A stretch of 49,023 bases of DNA from Pseudonocardia nigra. Lineage in GTDB: Bacteria > Actinomycetota > Actinomycetes > Mycobacteriales > Pseudonocardiaceae. Both the position numbers and the translations under genes were made by a program. The DNA lies in assembly GCF_019396355.1 (NCBI RefSeq), contig NZ_JAHKRK010000036.1:1-49023 (forward strand). Direction: 5' to 3'. Position 1 is the first letter of the stretch. Each line of letters starts with the position of its first letter. Of this stretch, positions 23,484 through 30,563 are shown piece after piece. Below the pieces are notes generated by a model. That model made no database searches. It saw only the letters and a list, made by a program, of their open reading frames with translations, and was not told the origin of the DNA.

Positions 23484-24395
23484 ATGGATCGTCGGCAGCT
23501 GGAGTACTTCCTCGCGGTCGCGGCACACGGCAGCTTCACCAGCGCGGCGGCGGCCCTGCGCGTGGCGCAACCGTCGCTGTCGCATGCGATCAAGGCCGTC
23601 GAACGCGAGGTCGGGGCCCTGCTGTTCCACCGGCTCAGCCGCGGCGTCACGCTCACGCCGGCCGGCGAAGCGCTGCTGCGGCCCGCCCAACAGGTGCTGC
23701 GGGACTTCGCCGCGGCCCGCGCCTCCGTGCAGATGGTGTCCGACCTGACGGCAGGCCGCATCGACATCGTGGCGCAGACGACCCTGGCCGTGCACCCGTT
23801 GGCCGGTCTGGTCGGGGCGTTCCGGAGGGCTTACCCGGCGGTCACGATCGGCATCGAGGATCCCGAGCACGCGGCCGCCGTGGTGGAAATGCTCCGGACC
23901 GGACACTCCGAACTGGGGCTGACCGACTTCTCCGTCCCGGTGGGGGATCTGCGGTCCTACGAACTGCCCGATCAGCAGGTACTGGTGGTCCTCCCGCCGG
24001 ATGCGGAAATCGGCCAGGGCGACTTGTTGACGGTGGCCCAGGTCGTGGCGTTCGATCTCATCGTCACCCCGCCGGGCACCGCGAGCCGCGCGCTGCTGGA
24101 GTTCGCCCTGTCCGGCGCGGGCGTGCCGCTGCGGGTCGCGGTCGAGACGCCCCACCGGGCGGCCATCGTCCCGCTGGTGCTCGCGGGCGCCGGTGTGACG
24201 CTGCTGCCTCGGTCGATGGCCGAGGACGCCGCTCGGCAAGGGGCGCGCGTCGCGCGCCTCGACCCGCCCGTCGTGCGCCGGGTACAGCTGCTCTGGCGGC
24301 GGGAGCCGCTGTCGCCCGCCGCGCGCGCGTTCGTCCGTATGGTGGTGTCGGAAACCGGCGGCGACCCTTCGGCATTCGCCGACCCGATGCGATAG
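23484..24395 (+). CDS. LysR-family transcriptional regulator
   Basis: 303 residues, typical length. Seen: N-terminal winged helix (MDRRQLEYFLAVAAHGSF, SAAAALRVAQPSLSHAIKAV, LLFHRLSRGVTLTPAGEALL, residues 1-62) and a C-terminal effector domain (GRIDIVAQTTLAVHPLAGLV to about residue 295, with VLAGAGVTLLPRSMA). The ATG at 23484 has GGGGAGGA 4 bases upstream. It stands between the BCCT transporter and the betaine ABC transporter, separated from the former by a terminator, and may control the ABC genes downstream; no operator was recognised. Confidence 0.9.
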   Translation: MDRRQLEYFLAVAAHGSFTSAAAALRVAQPSLSHAIKAVEREVGALLFHRLSRGVTLTPAGEALLRPAQQVLRDFAAARASVQMVSDLTAGRIDIVAQTTLAVHPLAGLVGAFRRAYPAVTIGIEDPEHAAAVVEMLRTGHSELGLTDFSVPVGDLRSYELPDQQVLVVLPPDAEIGQGDLLTVAQVVAFDLIVTPPGTASRALLEFALSGAGVPLRVAVETPHRAAIVPLVLAGAGVTLLPRSMAEDAARQGARVARLDPPVVRRVQLLWRREPLSPAARAFVRMVVSETGGDPSAFADPMR

Positions 24396-24597
24396 AGCGG
24401 GTCTATGGCCGCGGTAGGCAATTGCTCTGGTTTCGTCGTCGCGTTTCGTTGACTCACTCTGCGAATGTGGGGATCGTCTCTCCCATCGAAGCCGATTGAC
24501 CGTCATTCGGCTACCTCCGCGCCATCACGTCGATGTGGGCCACCCGGTGCGACCACGTCGTGGCTCCATTCGTCGCGCGGGAATTGGAGGGAAACCC
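24396..24597 (+). promoter_or_regulatory. Leader of the betaine ABC transporter operon
   Basis: A 202-base gap. It contains TTGACT (24449-24454) and TTGACC (24497-24502) as possible -35 boxes but no convincing -10 for either, and GGAGGGA just before the substrate-binding protein ATG. No riboswitch-like structure or small gene was recognised. Confidence 0.3.
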
Positions 24598-25554
24598 ATG
24601 TCAAGGAGACTCCTCGGGGTCGGGGCGGTCGCCGCCGCGGTGCTCGTGAGCGGCTGCAGCGGCGCGGCACCGACCGGGTTCGGCGACTCGAGCGGGGGAG
24701 AGCACAGCGCCCGGTTCGTGCAGCAGCCCTGGGCGGATCTCGTGGTGGAGACCGAGATCGCGATGCAGGTGCTGACCGAGCTCGGCTACTCGGCGAGCAC
24801 GCAGGAGGTGGCCGTCCCGCTGGGGGCCGAGGCGCTCGCCACCGGCAATGCCGATGCCTACCTCGGCAACTGGTGGCCGAGCCAGCAGGACGTCTTCACC
24901 GAGCACATCGAAACCGGTGCGGTCGAGGTCGTCGGCACCGTGCTCGAGGGCACGCAGTACTCCCCGGCCGTCCCGGGGTACGTCGTCGAGGAGCTGGGCG
25001 TGCGGTCGCTCGCCGACCTCGACCGGCACGCCGACGCGTTCGGCCGCAAGATCTACGGGATCGAGCCGGGCGCCCCCGGCAACGAGACGATCAACGAGGC
25101 GATCGCGCAGGACGCGTACGGGCTGGGCGACTGGGAGCTGGTCGCGAGCAGCACCGAGGCGATGCTCGCCGAGGTGTCGCGGCGCGCGGCCGCCGGCGAG
25201 CCGATCGCCTTCCTCGGGTGGAGCCCGCACTGGATGGCCACCGAGTACGACCTGCACTTCCTCGACGACCCGCAGTCGGTGTGGCCGGGCGCGGGGGAGG
25301 TCCGCTCGCTGACCCGGGCGGGCCTCGCGGAGGGCGACCCCAACCTGGTCCGGTTCATCTCCCAGATCAGCGTCGACACCGAGACCGCGTCCGAGTTCAT
25401 CCGCGCCGTCGACAAGGACGGGAAGCCGGCCGAACAGGTGGCCCGGGACTGGATCCAGGCGCATCCCGACCGGATCGAGGCCTGGCTCGAGGGCGTGACG
25501 TCGGTGAGCGGTGAGCCGGCCGCCGAGGTCGTCCTCGCCGGGACCGGGGGGTGA
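24598..25554 (+). CDS. proX: Glycine betaine/choline ABC transporter substrate-binding lipoprotein
   Basis: 318 residues. Extracellular binding protein of an OpuA/ProU-type importer. N-terminal signal MSRRLLGVGAVAAAVLVSGC with a lipobox at Cys20, so it is anchored to the outer face of the membrane. The OpuAC fold is recognised from FVQQPWADLVVETEIAMQVL, LGNWWPSQQDVF, YGIEPGAPGNETI and FLGWSPHWM; the tryptophans in NWW and SPHW are the kind that build the aromatic cage for quaternary ammonium groups. The ATG at 24598 has GGAGGGA upstream. First gene of a three-gene operon; its stop overlaps or abuts the ATPase start. Confidence 0.92.
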   Translation: MSRRLLGVGAVAAAVLVSGCSGAAPTGFGDSSGGEHSARFVQQPWADLVVETEIAMQVLTELGYSASTQEVAVPLGAEALATGNADAYLGNWWPSQQDVFTEHIETGAVEVVGTVLEGTQYSPAVPGYVVEELGVRSLADLDRHADAFGRKIYGIEPGAPGNETINEAIAQDAYGLGDWELVASSTEAMLAEVSRRAAAGEPIAFLGWSPHWMATEYDLHFLDDPQSVWPGAGEVRSLTRAGLAEGDPNLVRFISQISVDTETASEFIRAVDKDGKPAEQVARDWIQAHPDRIEAWLEGVTSVSGEPAAEVVLAGTGG

Positions 25555-25559
25555 CCGGC

Positions 25560-26768
25560 ATGTCGAACACCGTGGGTGAGGTCATGATCGAGGCAAAGGG
25601 GCTCAGCAAGGCCTACGGGCTGTCCGCGCAGCAGGCCGAACCGATGCTCCGCGCCGATGACGCCCGCGCGGCCGTCCGGGACGCGGGGGGCTTCCTCGGC
25701 GCCGACGAGGTTGATCTCACCGTGGAACGGGGGGAGCTCTTCGTCATCATGGGCCTGTCCGGCTCGGGGAAGTCGACCGTCCTCCGGATGATCAACCGCC
25801 TGGTCGAGCCGACGAGCGGGGCGCTGTCCGTGGACGGGCAGGACGTCCTGGGCATGGACGACGACCAGCTGTACGACCTGCGCAACCAGAAGATCAGCAT
25901 GGTCTTCCAGCACTTCGCCCTGTTCCCGCACCGCACCGTCCGGGAGAACGCGGCGTACGGGCTGCAGGTGCGGGGGCTCTCCGCGCGGGAGCGACTGGAC
26001 CGCGCCGACCGTGCGCTGGACCGGGTCGGGCTCGGCGACCGCGGCGACGCCTACCCGCACGAGCTCTCCGGTGGCATGAAGCAGCGCGTCGGGCTGGCCC
26101 GCGCGCTCGCCACCGACGCCGACGTCCTGCTGATGGACGAGCCGTTCAGCGCGCTCGACCCGCTCATCAAGCGCGACATGCAGGAGCTGCTGCTCAAGCT
26201 GCAGGCCGAGGACCAGCGGACCATCGTGTTCGTCACCCACGACCTCAACGAGGCCATGCGCATCGGGCACCGCATCATGGTGATGAAGGACGGCCAGGTC
26301 GTGCAGTGCGGCACCGGCGAGGAGATCCTCTCCGAGCCCGCGGACGACTACGTGAGCAACTTCGTCGCCGACGTGGACCGCTCTCGGGTGCTCACCGCGG
26401 GCACCCTGCTGCGGCCCCCGCTGCTCACGGCGCGTCCCGACGAGAAGCCCGGCGACGTCCTGCGGCGCCTGGAGCACACCGAGATGAACGGGCTCTTCGT
26501 CGTGGACGACGCGGGCAGGCTGCACGGCGTCGCCCAGGACGACCTGCTGGCGGACGCGGCGCGGCGCGGCGACCCGGACGTCCGCCGGTGCCTCGTCCAC
26601 GACTACGAGACGGTGTCGGCCGACGTGCCGATCGTCGACTTCTGCCATCTCGCAGGGCGGCACATCGTCCCGGTCGCCGTGGTGGACGCCGACCGCCGTC
26701 TCCTGGGCGTGGTGCCGCGCGCCGCGATCCTCTCGGCGATGGCCCGTACCGAGGAAGGTGCCCGATGA
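25560..26768 (+). CDS. proV: Glycine betaine ABC transporter ATP-binding protein with tandem CBS domains
   Basis: 402 residues from the ATG at 25560; a GTG at 25551 overlapping the previous stop would add three. ATPase of the betaine importer. Seen: Walker A GLSGSGKST (about 60), Q-loop FQHFALFPH, signature LSGGMKQR, Walker B VLLMDEPFSALDPL and H-loop VTHD. After about residue 280 two CBS repeats follow (RPDEKPGDVLRRLEHTEMNG to PRAAILSAM). In OpuA systems these sense ionic strength, so import may be osmotically gated. Stop overlaps the permease start (ATGA). Confidence 0.93.
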   Translation: MSNTVGEVMIEAKGLSKAYGLSAQQAEPMLRADDARAAVRDAGGFLGADEVDLTVERGELFVIMGLSGSGKSTVLRMINRLVEPTSGALSVDGQDVLGMDDDQLYDLRNQKISMVFQHFALFPHRTVRENAAYGLQVRGLSARERLDRADRALDRVGLGDRGDAYPHELSGGMKQRVGLARALATDADVLLMDEPFSALDPLIKRDMQELLLKLQAEDQRTIVFVTHDLNEAMRIGHRIMVMKDGQVVQCGTGEEILSEPADDYVSNFVADVDRSRVLTAGTLLRPPLLTARPDEKPGDVLRRLEHTEMNGLFVVDDAGRLHGVAQDDLLADAARRGDPDVRRCLVHDYETVSADVPIVDFCHLAGRHIVPVAVVDADRRLLGVVPRAAILSAMARTEEGAR

Positions 26769-27685
26769 TCGATCTCCCTGTCGGCGTGTGGGTCGAGGCC
26801 GTCGTCGACTTCCTCCGGGTGAACGCCGCCGCCGTCTTCGACGGCCTCGCGGCCCTGACGCTGGCGCTGGTCAACGCCATCTACCTGGCGCTCGTGCTGC
26901 CCCACCCGCTCGTGGTGATCGCGGTGCTCGCCGGGCTGACCGCGCTCGCGACCCGGCGCTGGCTGCCTCCGGTCCTCGCCGCCGTGGGCTTCCTGCTCAT
27001 CCTGGCGATGCAGATGTGGGAGGCGACGCTGCAGTCGCTCGCCGTGGTCCTGCTGGCGTCCGTGGTCGCCATCGCCATCGGGGTGCCCATCGGCATCGCC
27101 GCGGCGCGGATGGACCGCGTCCGGACGGCGATCCGGCCGGTGCTGGACTTCATGCAGACCCTGCCGGTGTTCGTCTACCTGCTGCCCGCCGTGTTCTTCT
27201 TCGGGATCGGGGTCGTCCCCGGCGTCGTGGCCACCACGATCTTCGCCATCCCGCCGGCGGTGCGGCTCACCGAGCTGGGCATCCGGCAGGTCGACCAGGA
27301 GGTGGTGGAGGCCGCGGTCGCCTTCGGCTCCCGGCCGCGGCAGGTGCTGCGCGACGTGCAGCTGCCCCTGGCGATGCCGTCGATCATGGCGGGCGTCAAC
27401 CAGGTGATCATGTTGGCGCTGTCGATGGTGGTCATCGCCGGCATGGTCGGCGGCGGCGGGCTCGGCGCGGTCGTCGTGCAGGCCGTCACCAAGCTCGACA
27501 TCGGGCAGGGCTTCGAGGGCGGCCTCGCCGTCGTCATCGTGGCCATCTACCTCGACCGCGTCACCGCGGCCTTCGGGGCGCGCGGCATCCGCATCCGCCG
27601 GCGCCGGGCGCCCCAGCGTCGGTCGTCCCCCGACGCCGCAGGCCCCGCGGAGCAGCGGCAGGTGGCGGAGGTGGGGGCCCGGTAG
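26765..27685 (+). CDS. proW: Glycine betaine ABC transporter permease
   Basis: 306 residues, about seven membrane helices. ProW/OpuAB-like: TLQSLAVVLLASVVAIAIG, MDRVRTAIRPVLDFMQTLP, FAIPPAVRLTELGIRQV and the coupling loop EVVEAAVAFGSRPRQVL that contacts the ATPase. Ends with a hydrophilic, Arg-rich tail. ATGA overlap with the ATPase gene. Last gene of the operon, followed 5 bases later by a 22-bp hairpin. Confidence 0.92.
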   Translation: MIDLPVGVWVEAVVDFLRVNAAAVFDGLAALTLALVNAIYLALVLPHPLVVIAVLAGLTALATRRWLPPVLAAVGFLLILAMQMWEATLQSLAVVLLASVVAIAIGVPIGIAAARMDRVRTAIRPVLDFMQTLPVFVYLLPAVFFFGIGVVPGVVATTIFAIPPAVRLTELGIRQVDQEVVEAAVAFGSRPRQVLRDVQLPLAMPSIMAGVNQVIMLALSMVVIAGMVGGGGLGAVVVQAVTKLDIGQGFEGGLAVVIVAIYLDRVTAAFGARGIRIRRRRAPQRRSSPDAAGPAEQRQVAEVGAR

Positions 27686-27690
27686 CGCTA

Positions 27691-27739
27691 CGCGAACGGC
27701 ACTCTCGTCCAATAGGTTTGGACGAAAGTGCCGTTCGCG
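27691..27739. terminator. 22-bp near-perfect hairpin after the ABC transporter operon
   Basis: CGCGAACGGCACTCTCGTCC pairs with GGACGAAAGTGCCGTTCGCG, with one mismatch, plus two further A-T pairs around a TAGGT loop. It starts just after the permease stop, so it is a good terminator candidate. Confidence 0.75.
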
Positions 27740-27753
27740 CGCCCGGGACCGCT

Positions 27754-27810
27754 GATCAAGGCGTACTTGTCGCTTCTGGATCGATCTAGTACGACGTCGG
27801 TGCCTTGATC
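27754..27810. repeat. Interrupted inverted repeat in the gap before the amidohydrolase
   Basis: GATCAAGGC (27754-27762) and GCCTTGATC (27802-27810) are perfect arms; inside them GTAC at 27763-27766 and 27789-27792 can also pair. It looks like an intergenic hairpin element. I see no gene here. Confidence 0.5.
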
Positions 27811-27855
27811 GACGGGCTCCGCCACGACGCCCCCTCGCTCCTCCCACGCCGCCTC

Positions 27856-27909
27856 TTGACAGCGAGACGCCTGTCACGCACGCTGACTTATGTCGCCAAT
27901 ATGGCGACA
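27856..27909 (+). promoter_or_regulatory. -35 box and perfect operator palindrome before the amidohydrolase operon
   Basis: TTGACA (27856-27861) is a consensus -35 box, with no good -10 after it. TGTCGCCA-ATA-TGGCGACA (27891-27909) is a perfect inverted repeat with 8-bp arms, and another half site TGTCGCC follows at 27910. This is a strong repressor-site candidate for an unidentified regulator. Confidence 0.55.
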
Positions 27910-27942
27910 TGTCGCCGAAACGGCAACGAACAGGAGTCGGCT

Positions 27943-29049
27943 GTGATCGATTGCGACGTCCACAACAGCTGGAGCTCGGCCGAAGTTCTGCTGCCCTACC
28001 TGCCGCCGGCCTTCCGCGAATATCTCGAGCGCGGTGAGGTCCCGGGCCCCAAGGGCGCGTTTCCGCGCGCCGGCCGGCCCTGGCTGCACCCCGAGGGCTT
28101 CATGCGCTACGACGCGATCCCGGCCGATGGCGGTACGCCCGGCTCGAGCTACGAGCTGATGCGGGAGCAGCTCATCGACCGGTACGACATGGAGTACGTC
28201 GTGCTGACCGGCGACGAGGCCATCGAGGTCTCCACGCTGGCCAACCCCTACTACGCGCAGGCGCTGGCGAGCGCGTACAACGACTGGCTGGTCACCGAGT
28301 GGCTGCCGCGGGACGAGCGTCTCAAGGGCTCGCTGGTGGTGGCGCCGCAGAACCCGCAGCAGGCCGCGGCCGAGGTGCGGCGGCTCGGCGACCACCCCGA
28401 CATCGTCCAGGTGCTCGTCTCCAGCGGGTCGCAGCGCCCCTACGGCGACCCGTTCTTCCACCCGATCTGGGAGGCGTGCGCCGAGCTCGGCCTGCCGTTC
28501 GCGCTGCACCTCGGCGGTCAGGGCGGGGTCAACCACAACCCCATCGGCTGCGGGCCCACCACGTTCTTCTGGGAGACCCACGCCCTGCTGTGCGAGACCG
28601 GGATGGCGCACCTCGGCAGCGCGATCGCGCACGGGGTGTTCGAGAAGTGGCCGGACATGAAGATGGTGATGGTCGAGTGCGGGGTCGCGTGGGTGCCGGG
28701 CATCCTGTGGCGCCTCGACGAGGACTACCGGGCGCTGCGCAAGGAGACGCCCTGGCTCACCCGGCTGCCCAGCGAGTACGCCCGCGACCACGTCCGCATG
28801 ACCACCCAGCCGCTGGAGCAGCCGAACACCCCGTCGGCGCTGTGGCCGGCGCTCGCCGACATCGGCGCCCAGGACATGCTGATGTTCGCCTCGGACTACC
28901 CGCACTGGGACTTCGACGACCCGGCGTTCCTGCGGATCCCGCACGAGTGGCGCGACCGCGTCCTGTCGGAGAACGCCCGCGAGGTCTACAAGCTGCCCCA
29001 GCGGCGGCCTCAGGACGAGAAGCAGCCCGAAGGGGTGCCGGCCCGATGA
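27943..29049 (+). CDS. Amidohydrolase 2 family (ACMSD-like metal-dependent hydrolase/decarboxylase)
   Basis: 368 residues. Seen: the N-terminal metal motif VIDCDVHN, a middle LPFALHLGG with metal-type His, and the C-terminal LMFASDYPHWDFDDP with the catalytic Asp, all typical of amidohydrolase-2 TIM-barrels such as aminocarboxymuconate semialdehyde decarboxylase. Start is the GTG at 27943, which places DCDVH at the N terminus and has AGGAG 6 bases upstream; the frame is open 46 codons earlier but crosses the operator. It shares ATGA with the Rieske gene, so the three-gene set is one unit. The substrate is unknown; nothing links it clearly to choline degradation. Confidence 0.87.
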   Translation: MIDCDVHNSWSSAEVLLPYLPPAFREYLERGEVPGPKGAFPRAGRPWLHPEGFMRYDAIPADGGTPGSSYELMREQLIDRYDMEYVVLTGDEAIEVSTLANPYYAQALASAYNDWLVTEWLPRDERLKGSLVVAPQNPQQAAAEVRRLGDHPDIVQVLVSSGSQRPYGDPFFHPIWEACAELGLPFALHLGGQGGVNHNPIGCGPTTFFWETHALLCETGMAHLGSAIAHGVFEKWPDMKMVMVECGVAWVPGILWRLDEDYRALRKETPWLTRLPSEYARDHVRMTTQPLEQPNTPSALWPALADIGAQDMLMFASDYPHWDFDDPAFLRIPHEWRDRVLSENAREVYKLPQRRPQDEKQPEGVPAR

Positions 29050-29417
29050 CGGCACCCGCCCGCACCGGGCGCCGCCACGTCGTCTGCCCCGCCTCGGAGC
29101 TCGCGCCGGGGGAGCGGCGGATCGTCGACCTCGACGGGCGCAGCATCGGGCTGTTCAACGTCGGCGGGCGGTTCTACGCGCTGCACAACGGCTGCCCGCA
29201 CAAGGGCGGCACGCTCGCCGAGGGGCCGATCTGCGGTACGACGCTGCCCACGAGCGGCAGCGACTTCGTCTACGGCCGCGACGGCGCGATCGTGCGCTGT
29301 GCCTGGCACGGCTGGGAGTTCGACATCACCACCGGGCAGGCCCTCGCCGACCCGAAGTTCCACGCGCGGACCTACCGCGTCGTCGTCGAGGACGGCTTCG
29401 TCGTCGTCTTCACCTGA
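29046..29417 (+). CDS. Rieske [2Fe-2S] protein with a long inter-ligand insert
   Basis: 123 residues. Cluster ligands Cys50 and His52 (CPHKGG) and Cys85 and His88 (CAWHGW). The stretch between the two pairs is 32 residues, roughly double that of ordinary Rieske ferredoxins, and contains PICGTTLPTSGSDFVYGRDG. No oxygenase catalytic domain is attached. It overlaps the amidohydrolase by 4 bases and is followed by a small ferredoxin, so it is either an electron carrier or an accessory subunit of an enzyme built around the amidohydrolase. Confidence 0.85.
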   Translation: MTAPARTGRRHVVCPASELAPGERRIVDLDGRSIGLFNVGGRFYALHNGCPHKGGTLAEGPICGTTLPTSGSDFVYGRDGAIVRCAWHGWEFDITTGQALADPKFHARTYRVVVEDGFVVVFT

Positions 29418-29433
29418 TCCCTGGAGGTGACCC

Positions 29434-29667
29434 ATGAGTGGCATCCGTCAGACTGCCCCACACATCACGCTCGACGAGTCGATCTGCATCGGCTCCGGAA
29501 GCTGCGTGCGCCTCGCCCCCGGCGCCTTCACCTTCGACAACGACCGGCAGGTCGCGGAGGTCGGCGACCTGTCCGCCGTCGAGCTCGAGCGGCTCCGGGT
29601 CGCCGAGCGTTCCTGCCCGACCGGGGCGATCTTCTTCGAGGAGGAGGACGACGAACCGCAGGTGTGA
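29434..29667 (+). CDS. Small ferredoxin with three cysteines ([3Fe-4S] type)
   Basis: 77 residues. Cys18, Cys24 and Cys61 (CIGSGSC and SCPTGAIFF) give the three-cysteine pattern of [3Fe-4S] ferredoxins that often serve cytochrome P450s. GGAGG lies about 6 bases before the ATG, 16 bases after the Rieske stop. No P450 is present in the window, so the partner is missing or is the Rieske protein next door. Confidence 0.88.
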   Translation: MSGIRQTAPHITLDESICIGSGSCVRLAPGAFTFDNDRQVAEVGDLSAVELERLRVAERSCPTGAIFFEEEDDEPQV

Positions 29668-29692
29668 CACGCCCGGGGCACGCCGCGCCGCG

Positions 29693-30406
29693 CTACTCGT
29701 CGCGCGGCGCGGCGTACCCCAGCCGCGCGCTGATCTCTGCGGCCGCGTCGGTCACGACCGCCGCGACCTCCTCCAGCCGCTCCTTCGGGAGCCGGTAGTC
29801 GGGGCCGGAGACGCTCAACGCGGCGACGCACCGGCCGAGGTGGTCGCGCACCGGGACCGCGAGGCCGTGCAGGCCCTCCTCGAGCTCGCCGAGCGACGCT
29901 GCCCACCCCTGGTGGCGGACCTGCTCGATCTCCGCGCGCAACAGATCGTCGGGCTCTGCGGCGCCGGCGAAGGCGAGGAAGACCTTGCCGTCGGAGGACG
30001 AGTGCAGCGGCGCGCGCCGTCCCCGCCACTTGCGCGTGCCAACGATGTAGGACCCGTCGGCCTGGGCGATGTCCAGAGCTTCGCCCTGGTCGAGGACCGA
30101 CAGCACGACGTTCTCGCCGGTCTTGTCGGCCAGCCGTTGCATCACGGGCTGCGCGTCGGTCACCAGGTCGCGGTCGGCGATCGAGAGCATCCCGAGCCGG
30201 CCGATCTCGGGTCCGAGGCGGAACGCCTCCCCCGTCGTCGACCGCTCCAGGAAGCCCCGCTCGGCCAGGGTCGCGGCGAAGCGGGACGCATTGCTGCGGT
30301 GGATGCCCAGGGCCGCCGCCATCGCGCCGACCGTCATCTCCTGGCCGGGGTGGTCGAACAGCTGCAGCATCCGCAGAGCGCGTTCGACGGTCTCCAGAGT
30401 CCTCAT
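29693..30406 (-). CDS. IclR-family transcriptional regulator of the choline operon
   Basis: 237 residues from the ATG at 30406, which begins directly with the IclR winged helix (TLETVERALRMLQLFDHPG, ALGIHRSNASRFAATLAERGFL). The effector domain follows with LHSSSDGKVFLAFAG, HQGWAASLGELEEGLHGLAVPV and ALSVSGPDYRLP. The frame is open 39 codons further upstream, without a better ribosome site. Same strand as and last after betA-betB-permease, 157 bases behind the permease, so it probably senses a pathway compound and acts on the betA promoter. Converges with the ferredoxin gene, 25 bases apart. Confidence 0.88.
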   Translation of the reverse strand: MRTLETVERALRMLQLFDHPGQEMTVGAMAAALGIHRSNASRFAATLAERGFLERSTTGEAFRLGPEIGRLGMLSIADRDLVTDAQPVMQRLADKTGENVVLSVLDQGEALDIAQADGSYIVGTRKWRGRRAPLHSSSDGKVFLAFAGAAEPDDLLRAEIEQVRHQGWAASLGELEEGLHGLAVPVRDHLGRCVAALSVSGPDYRLPKERLEEVAAVVTDAAAEISARLGYAAPRDE

Positions 30407-30485
30407 GCCGCCCTGCCGATCGCGCCTTCCGCCCTCGGGTACCGGCTGGCTGAGCATGCCGCCGACCGATCGAGAGCCGAGCCTA

Positions 30486-30497
30486 CGGCACGTGCCG
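30486..30497. promoter_or_regulatory. Palindrome in the gap upstream of the IclR gene
   Basis: CGGCACGTGCCG is a perfect 12-base palindrome in the 157-base gap between the permease and iclR. It could be a site for separate regulation of iclR. The rest of the gap holds nothing else recognisable. Confidence 0.35.
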
Positions 30498-30563
30498 GCC
30501 GTCCCGCGGGCCGTGGGGTGCACGGGGTTCCGCGGGAGCCGGGCAGGGCGGCCCGCTGGTTCG

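Noticed and set aside
27805..27942. 46-residue N-terminal extension of the amidohydrolase
   Set aside because: It would cross the operator and promoter; the GTG at 27943 has a ribosome site and puts the DCDVH metal motif at the usual place.
30527..30541. GGTTCCGCGGGAGCC-like partial palindrome upstream of iclR
   Set aside because: Only part of the palindrome is kept and it stands alone, so it cannot be linked to the array.
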